A stretch of DNA of 64,000 nt from Tateyamaria omphalii (GTDB lineage Bacteria; Pseudomonadota; Alphaproteobacteria; Rhodobacterales; Rhodobacteraceae), in contig NZ_CP019312.1 in NCBI RefSeq assembly GCF_001969365.1, forward strand, positions 682,001-746,000, given 5' to 3'. Numbering within the stretch: position 1 is the stretch's first letter; each line of letters starts with the position of its first letter. This document shows, piece by piece, positions 43,033 through 52,166 of this stretch. Both the position numbers and the translations under genes were made by a program. The notes under the pieces were generated by a model. It saw nothing but the letters and a program-made list of their open reading frames with translations, was not told the origin of the DNA and searched no databases.

Positions 43033-44205
43033 ATGAGACTTTTAGACGACATCGTGGCCTCGCGGCGGGCCCTGGCGGGTTTCGTGATCGTGGGCTTTGG
43101 CTGGGCTGCGTTTTCGGCGCAGATGCCCGTGATCAAGGCGCAGGTGGGTGCGGGCGACGGGGCCTGGGGCACGCTGGTGCTGATCGGATCGACCGGTGCA
43201 ATCATGGCCATGTGGCTGGCGCCGCTGATGCACCGGCTGCTGGGACAGTGGGCGATGGTTGTCGGCGCCACTGTCATGGCAGCGGGCTTTGTGCTGTCGG
43301 GGGCCGCGCAGACGCCGCTGGTGATGGGTGTTGCCCTGTTTCTGGCCGCGGGCGGGTCTGGGGTTGCGGATGTGCTGGCCAATGCCGAGGTGAGCGAGGC
43401 AGAGGCCGAGACGGGACGATCCCTGATGAACCTGAACCACGGTTTGTTTTCGGTGTCCTATGCGCTGGCGGCCGTGGCCGTGGGTGTGGCGCGCGAGGGC
43501 GGTCTGGGGCCTGTCGCCATCTTTGCGGGCGTCGTGCTGTCGGTCGCTGTTCTGAGCCCCTGGCTGATCCTGCCCATGCGCCGCCTGGCCGAGGAGGACA
43601 CGCAGGACGCCAGCGGCATGCCGCGGCTCTTGGTCTGGGTGGGTGGCCTCGTGGTTCTGTCCGCTTTTCTGGGAGAAGCCGCGTCAGAGGGGTGGTCTGC
43701 GCTGCATGTGGAGCGCACGCTGGGCGGCGGTCCGGCAGAGGGCGCGATGGGCCCCGCGCTTTTGGCCACCGGCATGGCAGTGGGACGGTTGGGTGCGCAT
43801 ATCTTTGGCGCAAGCTGGCCGCCTTTCCGGGTGATGGTCGTGGCCTCGTGCCTGGCCGGCCTGGGATTGGCGCTGGCAGGTGTGGCGACCGGCTTGCCGA
43901 TGGCCTATGCCGGGTTCCTGCTGGGGGGCTTGGGCGTGTCGGTCGTGGGCCCGCTGGCCTTGGGGCTGGTGGGACAGGCCGTGCGCCCGAAACATCGCCT
44001 GGCAGCGATCAGTCAGGCCGCTGCACTTGGCTATGCGGCCTTTTTCCTTGGCCCTGTGATCATGGGCTTTGTCGCCGAAGGGTTCGGCCTGCGTGTCTCC
44101 TTCTACGCGGTTGCGGGCATCATGTTCGCGGTGGCCGCGATCCTGCTGCCTACGTGGGGCCGTATGCTCGCCCGCCAACCCGCGCCCATATCTTCTTCTG
44201 GCTGA
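43033..44205 (+). CDS. MFS transporter
   Basis: A 390-residue, 12-helix major facilitator. The family loop is weak, but the arrangement GFGWAAFSAQMPVIKAQVGA, MALFLAAGGSGVADVLANAE-like and NLNHGLFSVSYALAA resembles the YbjJ-type group of uncharacterised MFS proteins with FxG/GxG-rich helices. No substrate can be named. The start is the ATG at 43033; the frame is open further up through the divergent rplY promoter region. Its stop TGA lies inside a copy of the family hairpin repeat. It converges on lldD. Confidence 0.75.
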   Translation: MRLLDDIVASRRALAGFVIVGFGWAAFSAQMPVIKAQVGAGDGAWGTLVLIGSTGAIMAMWLAPLMHRLLGQWAMVVGATVMAAGFVLSGAAQTPLVMGVALFLAAGGSGVADVLANAEVSEAEAETGRSLMNLNHGLFSVSYALAAVAVGVAREGGLGPVAIFAGVVLSVAVLSPWLILPMRRLAEEDTQDASGMPRLLVWVGGLVVLSAFLGEAASEGWSALHVERTLGGGPAEGAMGPALLATGMAVGRLGAHIFGASWPPFRVMVVASCLAGLGLALAGVATGLPMAYAGFLLGGLGVSVVGPLALGLVGQAVRPKHRLAAISQAAALGYAAFFLGPVIMGFVAEGFGLRVSFYAVAGIMFAVAAILLPTWGRMLARQPAPISSSG

Positions 44206-44261
44206 AAATACTTCGGGGTCTGGGGCAGAGCCCCAGCCGGTCGCCGCAGTGCGCTGCGGCG
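44188..44261 (+). repeat. Rhodobacteraceae GC-rich hairpin repeat, copy 2
   Basis: TCTTCTTCTGG-CTGAAAATACTTCGGGG followed by a perfect 7-bp hairpin, CTGGGGC-AGA-GCCCCAG (44220-44236), and a second perfect 8-bp hairpin, CGCCGCAG-TGCG-CTGCGGCG (44242-44261). The repeat supplies the last codons and stop of the MFS gene and lies between it and the convergent lldD. It may act as a bidirectional terminator. Confidence 0.65.
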
Positions 44262-44267
44262 AAATTT

Positions 44268-45431
44268 CTACTGCCAGCGCCCCTCAAATCCCTCCGGCAC
44301 CAGCAGGTTATGGCGCCCAAGGTCTGCCACATGCGTCTCTCCACAGAGCGCCATGGTCGTGTCGAGTTCCTTGTGGATCACGTTCAACGCCTCGGTCACG
44401 CCTTTCTGCCCCATGGCGCCAAGCCCATAGACAAAGGCGCGGCCGATATAGGTGCCCTTGGCGCCCATCGCGAGGGCCTTGAGCACGTCTTGACCGGAGC
44501 GGATACCGCTGTCGAGATGCACTTCGACCTGGTCACCCACCGCGTCCAGGATCGAGGGGAGCGCGCGGATGGACGACAGCGCGCCGTCAAGCTGTCGGCC
44601 GCCATGGTTTGAGACCACAATGGCGTCGGCGCCGACCTTGAGCGCCATTTTCGCGTCGTCGGCGTCCAGAATGCCCTTGAGGATGACCTTACCGCCCCAT
44701 TGCTCTTTCAGCTTGGCGACCTTCGACCAGTCGAGGGTCGGGTCGAACTGTTCTGCTGTCCATGCGCCGAGAGATGAAGCGTCGCTGATGCCGTCCACGT
44801 GGCCCACGATATTGCCGAACTCGCGACGCTTGGCCGACAGCATCTCAATCCCCCAGGCCCATTTGGTGGCGAGGTTCGCGATGGTCTTGGCCGTCAGTTT
44901 GGGCGGGGCGGAGAGACCGTTTTTCAGGTCCTTGTGCCGTTGGCCGAGGATTTGCAGGTCGAGCGTGATGACGAGGGCCGAACATTTCGCATCCTTGGCC
45001 CGCTGGATCAGGCGGCTGACATAATCCTGGTCCTTCATCGTGTAGAGCTGGAACCAGAAGGGGGCGCCCGTGTGACCCGCGACATCCTCGATCGAGTTGA
45101 TGGACATGGTCGAGAGCGTGAAGGGCACGCCGAATTTCTCCGCCGCGCGCGCCGCTTTCATCTCGCCATCTGCGTGCTGCATGCCGGTGAGGCCCACAGG
45201 TGCGAGGGCCACGGGCATGGCGACGTCCTGGCCGATCATCTGGGATTTGGTCGAGCGGCCCGACATGTCCACGGCCACCCGCTGGCGCAGGCGGATGTCG
45301 TCGAAATCAGAGGAGTTGTCGCGGAAGGTCTGTTCCGTCCAGCTGCCGGATTCGCAGTAATCGTAGAACATGCGCGGCACGCGGCGTTCGTAGATGCGTT
45401 TCAGATCGTCGATGGTGGTGATGACGGGCAT
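44268..45431 (-). CDS. lldD: FMN-dependent alpha-hydroxy-acid dehydrogenase (L-lactate dehydrogenase type)
   Basis: A 387-residue (beta-alpha)8 flavoprotein of the LldD/glycolate oxidase family. The active-site His and Arg are in VSNHGGRQLDGA (near residue 255-265), the FMN-phosphate segment is VEVHLDSGIRSG followed by AKGTYIGRAF, and the N-terminus has VPRMFYDYCESGSWTE. It oxidises L-lactate or a similar 2-hydroxy acid, passing electrons to the respiratory chain. I chose the ATG at 45431 (MPVITTIDDL), the usual start. The minus-strand promoter lies in the 158-base gap shared with the Acg-type gene. Confidence 0.85.
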   Translation of the reverse strand: MPVITTIDDLKRIYERRVPRMFYDYCESGSWTEQTFRDNSSDFDDIRLRQRVAVDMSGRSTKSQMIGQDVAMPVALAPVGLTGMQHADGEMKAARAAEKFGVPFTLSTMSINSIEDVAGHTGAPFWFQLYTMKDQDYVSRLIQRAKDAKCSALVITLDLQILGQRHKDLKNGLSAPPKLTAKTIANLATKWAWGIEMLSAKRREFGNIVGHVDGISDASSLGAWTAEQFDPTLDWSKVAKLKEQWGGKVILKGILDADDAKMALKVGADAIVVSNHGGRQLDGALSSIRALPSILDAVGDQVEVHLDSGIRSGQDVLKALAMGAKGTYIGRAFVYGLGAMGQKGVTEALNVIHKELDTTMALCGETHVADLGRHNLLVPEGFEGRWQ

Positions 45432-45510
45432 GATAAACTTCCGATATTGGTCAGGTTTGATTACCAATTGGGTGAGTTTCAGGCAAGTGGGGATCGGGTT
45501 TCTTGAATAA

Positions 45511-45576
45511 AGTGCGATTTAGGACTTGTTTGGTGCGATATCGTATTATATCTGAACGATAGTACCATGTCGCACC
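45511..45576. promoter_or_regulatory. Nested inverted repeats upstream of the Acg/MarR operon
   Basis: Outer arms GGTGCGA (45532-45538) and TCGCACC (45570-45576), inner arms TATCGT (45539-45544) and ACGATA (45556-45561), and an additional GTGCGAT at 45512-45518. They flank an AT-rich, -10-like stretch (TATTATAT) in front of the flavoprotein gene. A MarR-type regulator is encoded second in the operon, so these are good candidate operators for autoregulation. Confidence 0.5.
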
Positions 45577-45589
45577 ATTGGAGGTCGCA

Positions 45590-46735
45590 ATGTCACTCTC
45601 TCGTCGCAAAACCCTCGCCCTACTGGGGGGCGGATCCATCCTCGCCGCAACTGGCGCGGGCGCCTATGCCGTGACGCGCATGCCGCGCACGGCGCTGGAG
45701 CCCTGGGCTCAGGCCGGCAGCTATGCCGAGCCGCGGATGCGGGCGCTGTCCTATGCCATTCTGGCACCGAACCCGCACAATCGGCAGCCCTGGCAGGTCG
45801 ATCTGCGCAAAGACGGCGAGGTGACGCTGCGCGTGGACACCGACCGGCTGTTGCCACACACCGATCCGTTCAGCCGTCAGATCACCATCGGGCTCGGGTG
45901 TTTTCTGGAGCTTATGACCCTAGCTGCGGCGGAGCAGGGATATGGTGTGGATCTGGACCTGTTTCCCGATGGCGAAGACCCGACCACGCTTGATACGCGG
46001 CGCGTGGCGGTGGCGCGCTTTACCGAAGGCACTGGCATAGCTGCGCCGGATCTCTTTGGGCAGGTCATGCAGCGCCGGTCGTTGAAAGAGCCGTTCGATA
46101 CAGAGCAGACGGTCGATCAAGCGACGCTCGATGAGGTATTGGGCGTTGCCACGTTGAGCCAAGTTGCAGGCTCTGTCGTGCCGCGCGACATTGCGGAGTT
46201 GCGCGCGCTGAGCCATGAGGCGCTGCGGATCGAGATCGAGACGCCGCACACCTACAAGGAAAGCGTGGACTTGTTTCGTATTGGCCGGCGGGAGGTGGAT
46301 GCGAGCCCCGATGGCATCGACTTCACAGGCCCCATGTTCGAGGCGATGGCGCTGACCGGCACGTTCACACGAGAGGGCGCGCTGGATCGCAGTTCGATGG
46401 CCTATACCGAGGGGCTGAAGGCTGTGTTTGCCAACACGGACACGGCCATGGGGCATCTGTGGCAGGTCACGCCGACCAATACGCGGGCCGATCAGATCGC
46501 GGCAGGGCGGGATTGGCTGCGCCTGAATCTGGCCGCGACGAAGGTAGGCTTGGGCATGCAGCCGCTGAGCCAGGCGCTGCAGGAATATCCCGAGATGTCC
46601 GCGCTTTATACAGAGGTGCATGACAGGCTGGCGCCCGAGGGTGGAACCGTGCAAATGTTTGCGCGGATCGGATATGGTCCGGATATCGCCCAAAGCCCGC
46701 GCTGGGATGTGGAGAGCAAGATCGTGCATGCGTGA
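45590..46735 (+). CDS. Acg-family FMN-binding oxidoreductase (Tat-exported)
   Basis: A 381-residue nitroreductase-fold protein of the Acg type. The N-terminus has a twin-arginine signal (SLSRRKTLALLGGGSILAA). The first nitroreductase half has ILAPNPHNRQPWQVDLR, the FMN-binding loop of this family, and the C-terminal half includes RADQIAAGRDWLRLNLAATK. Acg proteins of mycobacteria bind FMN and may store flavin rather than reduce nitro groups. GGAGG precedes the ATG at 45590. It overlaps the MarR gene by eight bases, and an inverted-repeat cluster lies in its promoter. Confidence 0.8.
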   Translation: MSLSRRKTLALLGGGSILAATGAGAYAVTRMPRTALEPWAQAGSYAEPRMRALSYAILAPNPHNRQPWQVDLRKDGEVTLRVDTDRLLPHTDPFSRQITIGLGCFLELMTLAAAEQGYGVDLDLFPDGEDPTTLDTRRVAVARFTEGTGIAAPDLFGQVMQRRSLKEPFDTEQTVDQATLDEVLGVATLSQVAGSVVPRDIAELRALSHEALRIEIETPHTYKESVDLFRIGRREVDASPDGIDFTGPMFEAMALTGTFTREGALDRSSMAYTEGLKAVFANTDTAMGHLWQVTPTNTRADQIAAGRDWLRLNLAATKVGLGMQPLSQALQEYPEMSALYTEVHDRLAPEGGTVQMFARIGYGPDIAQSPRWDVESKIVHA

Positions 46736-47174
46736 CACCGACCCGTCGGTCTTTTTCCAACTGTTCAACGAGATCGCCATCATCGAACAACTGAGCCGCG
46801 CCCTTTTGGAGGCGCGGCTGCCGCATGGTTTGATTGCGCCGCATTTTGCTGTGCTCAACCATCTGACCCGCGTGTCGGATGGCGGCACGCCCATCGACAT
46901 GGCGCGCGCCTTTCAGGTGCCCAAGACGTCGATGACCCACACCCTCAAGGGCCTGGAGGCGCACGGGCTGGTGGAGATGCGGCCCAATCCCGACGATGGC
47001 CGGTCCAAGCGCGTGTGGCTGACCGAGGCCGGGCGCGATTTGCGTGCTGACGTGATTGTGGCGCTTGGCCCCGATTTTGATGAATTGGCCCGCGGCTTTG
47101 ACGTGGCCCGGCTGGTCGATATCACACCCGTGCTGAGCGATTTGCGCGCCTATCTGGATGCCGCGCGGGATTGA
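46728..47174 (+). CDS. MarR-family transcriptional regulator
   Basis: A 148-residue winged-helix protein. The helix-turn-helix is IDMARAFQVPKTSMTHTLKG, followed by LEAHGLVEMRPNPDDGRSKR with the family Asp-Gly-Arg wing and VWLTEAGR. N- and C-terminal helices provide dimerisation. MarR proteins usually repress neighbouring genes and release DNA on binding a small phenolic or oxidised ligand. The start ATG at 46728 lies inside the end of the flavoprotein gene, so both are probably controlled together through the inverted repeats at 45511-45576. Confidence 0.85.
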   Translation: MRDTDPSVFFQLFNEIAIIEQLSRALLEARLPHGLIAPHFAVLNHLTRVSDGGTPIDMARAFQVPKTSMTHTLKGLEAHGLVEMRPNPDDGRSKRVWLTEAGRDLRADVIVALGPDFDELARGFDVARLVDITPVLSDLRAYLDAARD

Positions 47175-47255
47175 GGGGGCGGGGGCGCAGGACACCTGCG
47201 CCTTACGATTGGCCCCCCATTGCCCCGGCTCCGCGCCCGCGTTAAATGGCGCGCC

Positions 47256-47957
47256 ATGACAGATCGTCCGCATCGCAATTTCTATGGCCGCCTGAAGGGT
47301 AAGACCCTGAAGGACAGTCAAAAACGTTATCTGGATGAGGATCTGGACGCGTTGTCGCCGGGCCTCGTGTCCTGGGACGACAACCCTGACCGAACGCCGC
47401 TGGATCTGGACGCCTTATTCGGGGGCAAGCCCGTTTGGCTGGAGGTCGGTTTCGGCGGTGGTGAGCATTTGGTGCATCAGGCCGCGGCAAACCCCGGCGT
47501 CGGGATCATTGGGGCCGAGCCCTATATCAACGGCGTGGCGATGCTGCTGGGCAAGATCCGGCGGGCCGGGGTTCAGAACCTGGCGGTGCATCCCGGTGAT
47601 GCGCGTGATTTGATGGATGTTCTGCCCGATGCGTCGATTGCGCGGGCGTTTTTGCTCTACCCCGATCCGTGGCCCAAGGCGCGGCACCATCGCCGCCGCT
47701 TTGTCACGCAGGAGCATCTTGAGCCCTTGGCCCGTGCGCTGCAGCCCGGTGCCATCTTTCGCATGGCCACTGACATTCCCGACTACGTGCGTCAGACCTT
47801 GGAAGAGGTGCCCAAGGCCGGGTTTGAGTGGCTGGCCGAGCGGCCCGCCGATTGGCGCGCCCCGTGGGATGACTGGATCAGTACGCGTTATGAGCAGAAG
47901 GCGCTGCGCGAGGGGCGTGTGCCGCATTACCTGACTTTTCGGCGGTTGGGCGGCTGA
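47256..47957 (+). CDS. trmB: tRNA (guanine-N7-)-methyltransferase
   Basis: A 233-residue SAM methyltransferase. It shows RNFYGRLKGKTL at the N-terminus, SAM motif I in LEVGFGGGEHLVHQA, GAEPYINGVAM, and the TrmB signature LLYPDPWPKARHHRRRF (near residues 133-150). It makes m7G46 in tRNA. I chose the ATG at 47256, where the conserved region begins. It is followed by a copy of the hairpin repeat before aroA. Confidence 0.93.
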   Translation: MTDRPHRNFYGRLKGKTLKDSQKRYLDEDLDALSPGLVSWDDNPDRTPLDLDALFGGKPVWLEVGFGGGEHLVHQAAANPGVGIIGAEPYINGVAMLLGKIRRAGVQNLAVHPGDARDLMDVLPDASIARAFLLYPDPWPKARHHRRRFVTQEHLEPLARALQPGAIFRMATDIPDYVRQTLEEVPKAGFEWLAERPADWRAPWDDWISTRYEQKALREGRVPHYLTFRRLGG

Positions 47958-47982
47958 TCTGCTGTTGCGCGGGTTGAGACTG

Positions 47983-48036
47983 CGGGAGCGAAGGGCCAGC
48001 CCCTCGCGCTCCCCGTGTTATTTTCGGTCAGAAGAA
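47983..48036 (-). repeat. Rhodobacteraceae GC-rich hairpin repeat, copy 3 (inverted)
   Basis: Read on the minus strand: TTCTTCTGACCGAAAATAAC, then CGGGGAGCGCG and GGGGCTGGCCC, the same plan as the copies at 24979 and 44188. On the plus strand GGGAGCG pairs with CGCTCCC (7-bp stem) and is followed by a T-rich stretch, so it can serve as the trmB terminator. Confidence 0.6.
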
Positions 48037-48115
48037 ACATGGGGTGTCGCGCGGTCTGGACGGCCTTGTGCGGGCGGGGTAGGTCTGCGCCGAACGAATT
48101 GATGCGAGCGCAAAC

Positions 48116-49465
48116 ATGTCCAGCCACGGTGATCCGATCCCCATGACATCCTCTGCCTGCGGGCCACTGTCCGGGGTGGCGGAGGTGCCCGGCGACAAGT
48201 CCATTTCGCATCGGTCCTTGATTTTGGGAGCCATGGCGGTGGGGGAGACGACCATCACCGGATTGCTGGAGGGGCAGGACGTTTTGGACACCGGGAAGGC
48301 CATGCAGGCCTTTGGCGCTGAGGTTGTGAACCATGGCGGTGGGTCGTGGTCGGTGCATGGTGTCGGTGTCGGCGGGTTTGCAGAGCCGGATCAGGTCATT
48401 GATTGCGGCAATTCCGGCACCGGTGTGCGGCTGATCATGGGGGCGATGGCGACCTCGCCCATTTCTGTGACTTTTACCGGGGACGCGAGCCTGAACGGCC
48501 GGCCTATGGCGCGGGTAACCGATCCGCTGGCCCTGTTTGGGTGTCAGGCTGTGGGCCGTGCGGGGGGAAGGTTGCCGATGACCCTTGTGGGGGCCGCTGA
48601 TCCGGTTCCTGTGCGCTACACCGTGCCGGTGCCGTCGGCGCAGGTGAAATCCGCCGTTCTGCTTGCGGGCCTGAATGCGCCGGGGGAGACCGTGGTGATT
48701 GAGGAGGAGGCGACGCGCGATCATACCGAGCGGATGCTTGCAGGGTTTGGGGCTGAGATTTCTACCGAAGTCACTGAGGCGGGCCGGGTCATCACGCTGA
48801 AGGGGCAGCCGGAACTGGCGCCGCAGCATATTGATGTGCCGCGCGATCCGTCCTCTGCCGCGTTTCCGGTCTGTGCGGCGCTGATTGTTCCCGGCTCGGA
48901 CGTGCTGGTGCCCAATATCGGGTTGAACCCGACGCGCGCGGGTCTGTTTACCACACTGCGTGAGATGGGTGCAGATCTGGTTTACGAGAACGAGCGGGAA
49001 GAGGGTGGGGAGCCTGTGGCCGATTTGCGGGCGCGGTTTTCGCCGGATCTGGTGGGCATTGAGGTGCCAGCCGAGCGCGCCGCGAGCATGATTGATGAAT
49101 ATCCTGTGCTGTCGGTTGTGGCGTCCTTTGCCAAGGGACGGACCCACATGCCGGGGGTCAAGGAATTGCGCGTCAAGGAAAGCGACCGGATTGATGCGAT
49201 GGCTGTTGGTCTGCGGGCTGCCGGTGTTGCTGTGGAGGACGGGCCGGATTGGTGGACGGTGACAGGGCTGGGCCATGGCAATGTGCCCGGCGGAGTGACC
49301 TGTGCCAGCCATCTCGATCACCGGATTGCCATGTCGTTTCTGGTGATGGGCATGGCCACCCAAAAGCCGATGGGCGTGGATGACGGGGGGCCGATTGCGA
49401 CATCATTCCCGATCTTTGAGCCGCTGATGTCGGGGCTGGGCGCTGATATGCGCCGCGGCGGGTGA
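48116..49465 (+). CDS. aroA: 3-phosphoshikimate 1-carboxyvinyltransferase (EPSP synthase)
   Basis: A 449-residue EPSP synthase. [15 protein letters not shown] (phosphoenolpyruvate/shikimate site) is near residue 25, [14 protein letters not shown] near residue 97, KESDRIDAM near 355 and [12 protein letters not shown] near 400. The Ala-for-Gly and IMGAMA context of glyphosate-tolerant class II enzymes cannot be judged reliably by eye. It feeds chorismate synthesis and thus the trp genes in this window. Its TGA overlaps the ATG of cmk. Confidence 0.94.
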   Translation: MSSHGDPIPMTSSACGPLSGVAEVPGDKSISHRSLILGAMAVGETTITGLLEGQDVLDTGKAMQAFGAEVVNHGGGSWSVHGVGVGGFAEPDQVIDCGNSGTGVRLIMGAMATSPISVTFTGDASLNGRPMARVTDPLALFGCQAVGRAGGRLPMTLVGAADPVPVRYTVPVPSAQVKSAVLLAGLNAPGETVVIEEEATRDHTERMLAGFGAEISTEVTEAGRVITLKGQPELAPQHIDVPRDPSSAAFPVCAALIVPGSDVLVPNIGLNPTRAGLFTTLREMGADLVYENEREEGGEPVADLRARFSPDLVGIEVPAERAASMIDEYPVLSVVASFAKGRTHMPGVKELRVKESDRIDAMAVGLRAAGVAVEDGPDWWTVTGLGHGNVPGGVTCASHLDHRIAMSFLVMGMATQKPMGVDDGGPIATSFPIFEPLMSGLGADMRRGG

Positions 49466-50094
49466 TGTCGGCACCTGCGTTCACGGTTGCGATTGATGGG
49501 CCTGCGGCGGCGGGCAAGGGGACCATCGCGCGTGCGGTTGCGAGGCATTTCGGGTTTGCGCATTTGGACACCGGGCTGCTTTACCGGGCCGTTGGGGCGC
49601 TCACGCTGGACGGGGCCGATCCGGTTACGGCGGCGCGGGCGCTGGATCCGCGTGCACTTGAGGATGCGCGCCTGCGTACGGCGAATGTGGCGCAGGCTGC
49701 AAGCCGCGTGGCTGTCATTCCGGAGGTGCGGGCGGCGCTGCTGGAATTTCAGCGCGGCTTTGCCCGGAGGCCGGGCGGTGCGGTGCTGGATGGGCGCGAC
49801 ATCTGTACGGTGATTTCTCCCGGCGCCGAGGCGCAGTTCTTTGTGACGGCCAGCCCGGACGTGCGGGCCGATCGGCGGTGGCGCGAACTGCGCGACAAGG
49901 GCGACACACGCACGTTGGGCGAGGTGCTCGACGATGTCATTGCGCGGGATGCGCGGGACAGCCAGCGCGATGCAGCGCCGATGCGGCCCGCAGAAGGCTC
50001 TATGGTTCTCGACACCTCTGAGATGTCGATTGACGCTGCTGTGGCTGCTGCCATCGCCCATGTCGAGGCAAGGGGCGGCGTGCCGCTGCGCTAG
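49465..50094 (+). CDS. cmk: Cytidylate kinase
   Basis: A 209-residue P-loop kinase. The P-loop is [15 protein letters not shown], followed by [27 protein letters not shown] and [15 protein letters not shown] (lid region). It phosphorylates CMP and dCMP. The ATG at 49465 overlaps the aroA stop (TGATG); the GTG at 49462 would add one residue. In relatives cmk is usually followed by rpsA; here it converges on an NTF2-like gene, sharing the CTAG tetramer as stop codons. Confidence 0.93.
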   Translation: MSAPAFTVAIDGPAAAGKGTIARAVARHFGFAHLDTGLLYRAVGALTLDGADPVTAARALDPRALEDARLRTANVAQAASRVAVIPEVRAALLEFQRGFARRPGGAVLDGRDICTVISPGAEAQFFVTASPDVRADRRWRELRDKGDTRTLGEVLDDVIARDARDSQRDAAPMRPAEGSMVLDTSEMSIDAAVAAAIAHVEARGGVPLR

Positions 50095-50525
50095 GCGTGC
50101 AGCGCGTTGTTGAGATCGGCGGAATCGACGATCATGTAGGACGTGAAGGTGATCTGCCATGATCCGTCTGGCTGCCGCTTGATCAGCGAAAAGGCCGGGT
50201 AGGGGTCCTGAACCAGAATGTCGCGGCTGATTAGGCGTGTTTCATGTGTGGCGGCCACCTCGTCCGGGGATCGGAAGCTGGCAGACACGCAATGGCGCGC
50301 CATGATCGTCACCTGTTGTTTCGACATATGTGCATGCACGGCGTCGAAGGTGGCGCTGAGATCTGCCCGTGATTCGACGGCTCGTCGGCCGTTTAGGGTC
50401 TCGATGGTGTAGGGGAGGTTGAAGCACGCGGCGAACGTGTTGAAGTCGTTCGACAGCAATGCGTTGCCCGTGCGTTCAAGCAGGGCTTCGGAAACCTCGG
50501 TGGGGGATGCGGTGGTTTTAATCAA
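50091..50525 (-). CDS. NTF2/SnoaL-like protein, hypothetical
   Basis: A 144-residue protein with the NTF2-like pattern: N-terminal helix ([20 protein letters not shown]), a following [15 protein letters not shown] strand, a central helix ([12 protein letters not shown]), and final strands ([19 protein letters not shown]). The fold serves many small-molecule binding and isomerase proteins. No signal peptide, no neighbouring pathway, and a shared stop with cmk. Function unknown. Confidence 0.6.
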   Translation of the reverse strand: MIKTTASPTEVSEALLERTGNALLSNDFNTFAACFNLPYTIETLNGRRAVESRADLSATFDAVHAHMSKQQVTIMARHCVSASFRSPDEVAATHETRLISRDILVQDPYPAFSLIKRQPDGSWQITFTSYMIVDSADLNNALHA

Positions 50526-50634
50526 ACTATTTAGACGTCCAGAATGATTCCGAACATCGCCGCATTTCGGCTAAAATTCAATAATTACAGATGTTTCCCG
50601 TTTGGCGGGAGATTTTTCGGCAGGGATTTGCCTG

Positions 50635-51429
50635 TCAAGCAGCGTGTGCGCCGTTTGCCAGGCTTTTGACGAATTCCAGAACGCTGTCGACGCTGTCCCC
50701 TGCGCCAATGCGGCTTACGATGGCCGAGCCGACCACGGCGCCATCCGCCACAGACGCGATGGCGCGCGATTTTTCCGGCGTGTTGATGCCGAAGCCGACA
50801 ATGATCGGCAGGTCGGTTGCCGATTTGATGCGCGCCACCTCGGGGCCGACATCGCCTGCCTCGGCCTCTGCCGCGCCGGTGATCCCGGTGATCGAGACGT
50901 AGTAGACGAAGCCGGATGTGTTTTGCAGCACCCGCGGCAGGCGATTGTCGTCTGTTGTGGGGGTGGCGAGGCGGATGAAGTTGAGCCCGGCGGCCTGTGC
51001 GGGCGTGCACAGTTCGCTGTCTTCCTCGGGCGGCAGGTCTACAACGATCAGACCGTCGATCCCAGCTTCTTTTGCCTGCGCCAGGAACGTGTCGACGCCG
51101 CGCGAATAGATCGGGTTGTAATAACCCATCAGAACGATGGGGGTCGTGTTGTCCGTTTCGCGGAATGCACGGGCCAGATCGAGCGTGCGGTCCAGGGTCA
51201 TTCCCGCCTCAAGCGCCCGTTGGCCGGCCAATTGAATGGTGGGTCCATCGGCCATCGGATCGGTGAAGGGCAGGCCCAGTTCAATGACATCGACGCCTGC
51301 GCCGGGCAGGCCGCGCACAACCTCGAGCGACGTGTCGTAGTCGGGGTCGCCCGCCATGATGTAGGCGACGAACGCCTTGCGGCCTTCGGCCCTGAGTGCG
51401 GCGAACTTGGCGTCGATCCGGGTTTTCAT
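50635..51429 (-). CDS. trpA: Tryptophan synthase alpha chain
   Basis: A 264-residue (beta-alpha)8 barrel. The catalytic Glu is in [19 protein letters not shown] (near residue 49), the catalytic Asp in [11 protein letters not shown], and the phosphate site in [11 protein letters not shown] and GSAIVSRI. It cleaves indole-3-glycerol phosphate and channels indole to TrpB. I chose the ATG at 51429 ([12 protein letters not shown]); a longer open frame upstream is not conserved-looking. trpB lies 13.6 kb away at 35806. Confidence 0.95.
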   Translation of the reverse strand: MKTRIDAKFAALRAEGRKAFVAYIMAGDPDYDTSLEVVRGLPGAGVDVIELGLPFTDPMADGPTIQLAGQRALEAGMTLDRTLDLARAFRETDNTTPIVLMGYYNPIYSRGVDTFLAQAKEAGIDGLIVVDLPPEEDSELCTPAQAAGLNFIRLATPTTDDNRLPRVLQNTSGFVYYVSITGITGAAEAEAGDVGPEVARIKSATDLPIIVGFGINTPEKSRAIASVADGAVVGSAIVSRIGAGDSVDSVLEFVKSLANGAHAA

Positions 51430-51489
51430 CCTGCTCTCCCTTTGCGTCCCGCTTCCCCTGCCAAAGCGGTGCGGGAAAGGCAAGCGCCG

Positions 51490-51975
51490 TCAGAAGCGGA
51501 AGTGGTACCGGATGTTGTAAACATTCATGCCCGGGTTATCGTCGGCCAGGCTGGCATTTGACTTGTGCGAGATGGAGGCCGACAGCGCGCGGCCGTTGTC
51601 AAATTGATAACCGACGCCCAGAAGTGAACGGATTTCAAAGGACGAACCCAGATCATTGCCTGGCGTCCCTTTCTCGAAGAACCCGGGCATGATGCTGTTG
51701 TCGATGAACCAGCCGCTCTGCCATTGCCAGCGCGACCAAAGTCCGCCGCCGATAAAGGCGTCGCCTTCGGCCGAGAGGCCCAGATTGGCGCCCCATGCCA
51801 CGGAAAGCACGCGCTTTTGGACAAAGGGCGTGTGGCGGTATTCGAGGTCAAGCGCAGCGCTGTCCGAGCCCTGATCCCCGAAATCGGTGGAGCCGAGCCC
51901 CAGCGTCCATTCCTGCGCCGTTGCCCCTGCCATGCTTAAAAGGAAAACAAATATCGAAATGTAAATGCGGGTCAC
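51490..51975 (-). CDS. Acyloxyacyl hydrolase / PagL-like lipid A deacylase
   Basis: A 161-residue outer-membrane beta-barrel protein. A signal peptide (SIFVFLLSMAGATAQ) is followed by amphipathic strands, and the PagL catalytic pair appears near the C-terminus as SASISHKSNAS (His-x-Ser) with NPGMN after it. The protein ends with Phe (RYHFRF), the usual signal for outer-membrane assembly. PagL removes the 3-O acyl chain of lipid A. It sits 60 bases upstream of trpA on the same strand, with separate starts. Confidence 0.8.
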   Translation of the reverse strand: MTRIYISIFVFLLSMAGATAQEWTLGLGSTDFGDQGSDSAALDLEYRHTPFVQKRVLSVAWGANLGLSAEGDAFIGGGLWSRWQWQSGWFIDNSIMPGFFEKGTPGNDLGSSFEIRSLLGVGYQFDNGRALSASISHKSNASLADDNPGMNVYNIRYHFRF

Positions 51976-52166
51976 AGTACTTGTCCTGTGTCTTTAGTGT
52001 GACTTCGGCACCGTACGGGCGCGCCGACCCGCAACCTGCTTCGGGATTGGGGGCAAATTCAAATCCTTTTAACCCGTCCCTTTCGTTTTTTTCCGCATAT
52101 GTCACCGCCTTGCACCTGTTGGCTGTCCTGCTAGAAGCGGCGCAACCGCACAGAAGGATCGTTCCG

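Noticed and set aside
42606..44612. 668-codon plus-strand open frame
   Set aside because: Runs antisense through rplY, out of frame through the MFS gene and antisense into lldD; Gly/Arg-rich, no domain.
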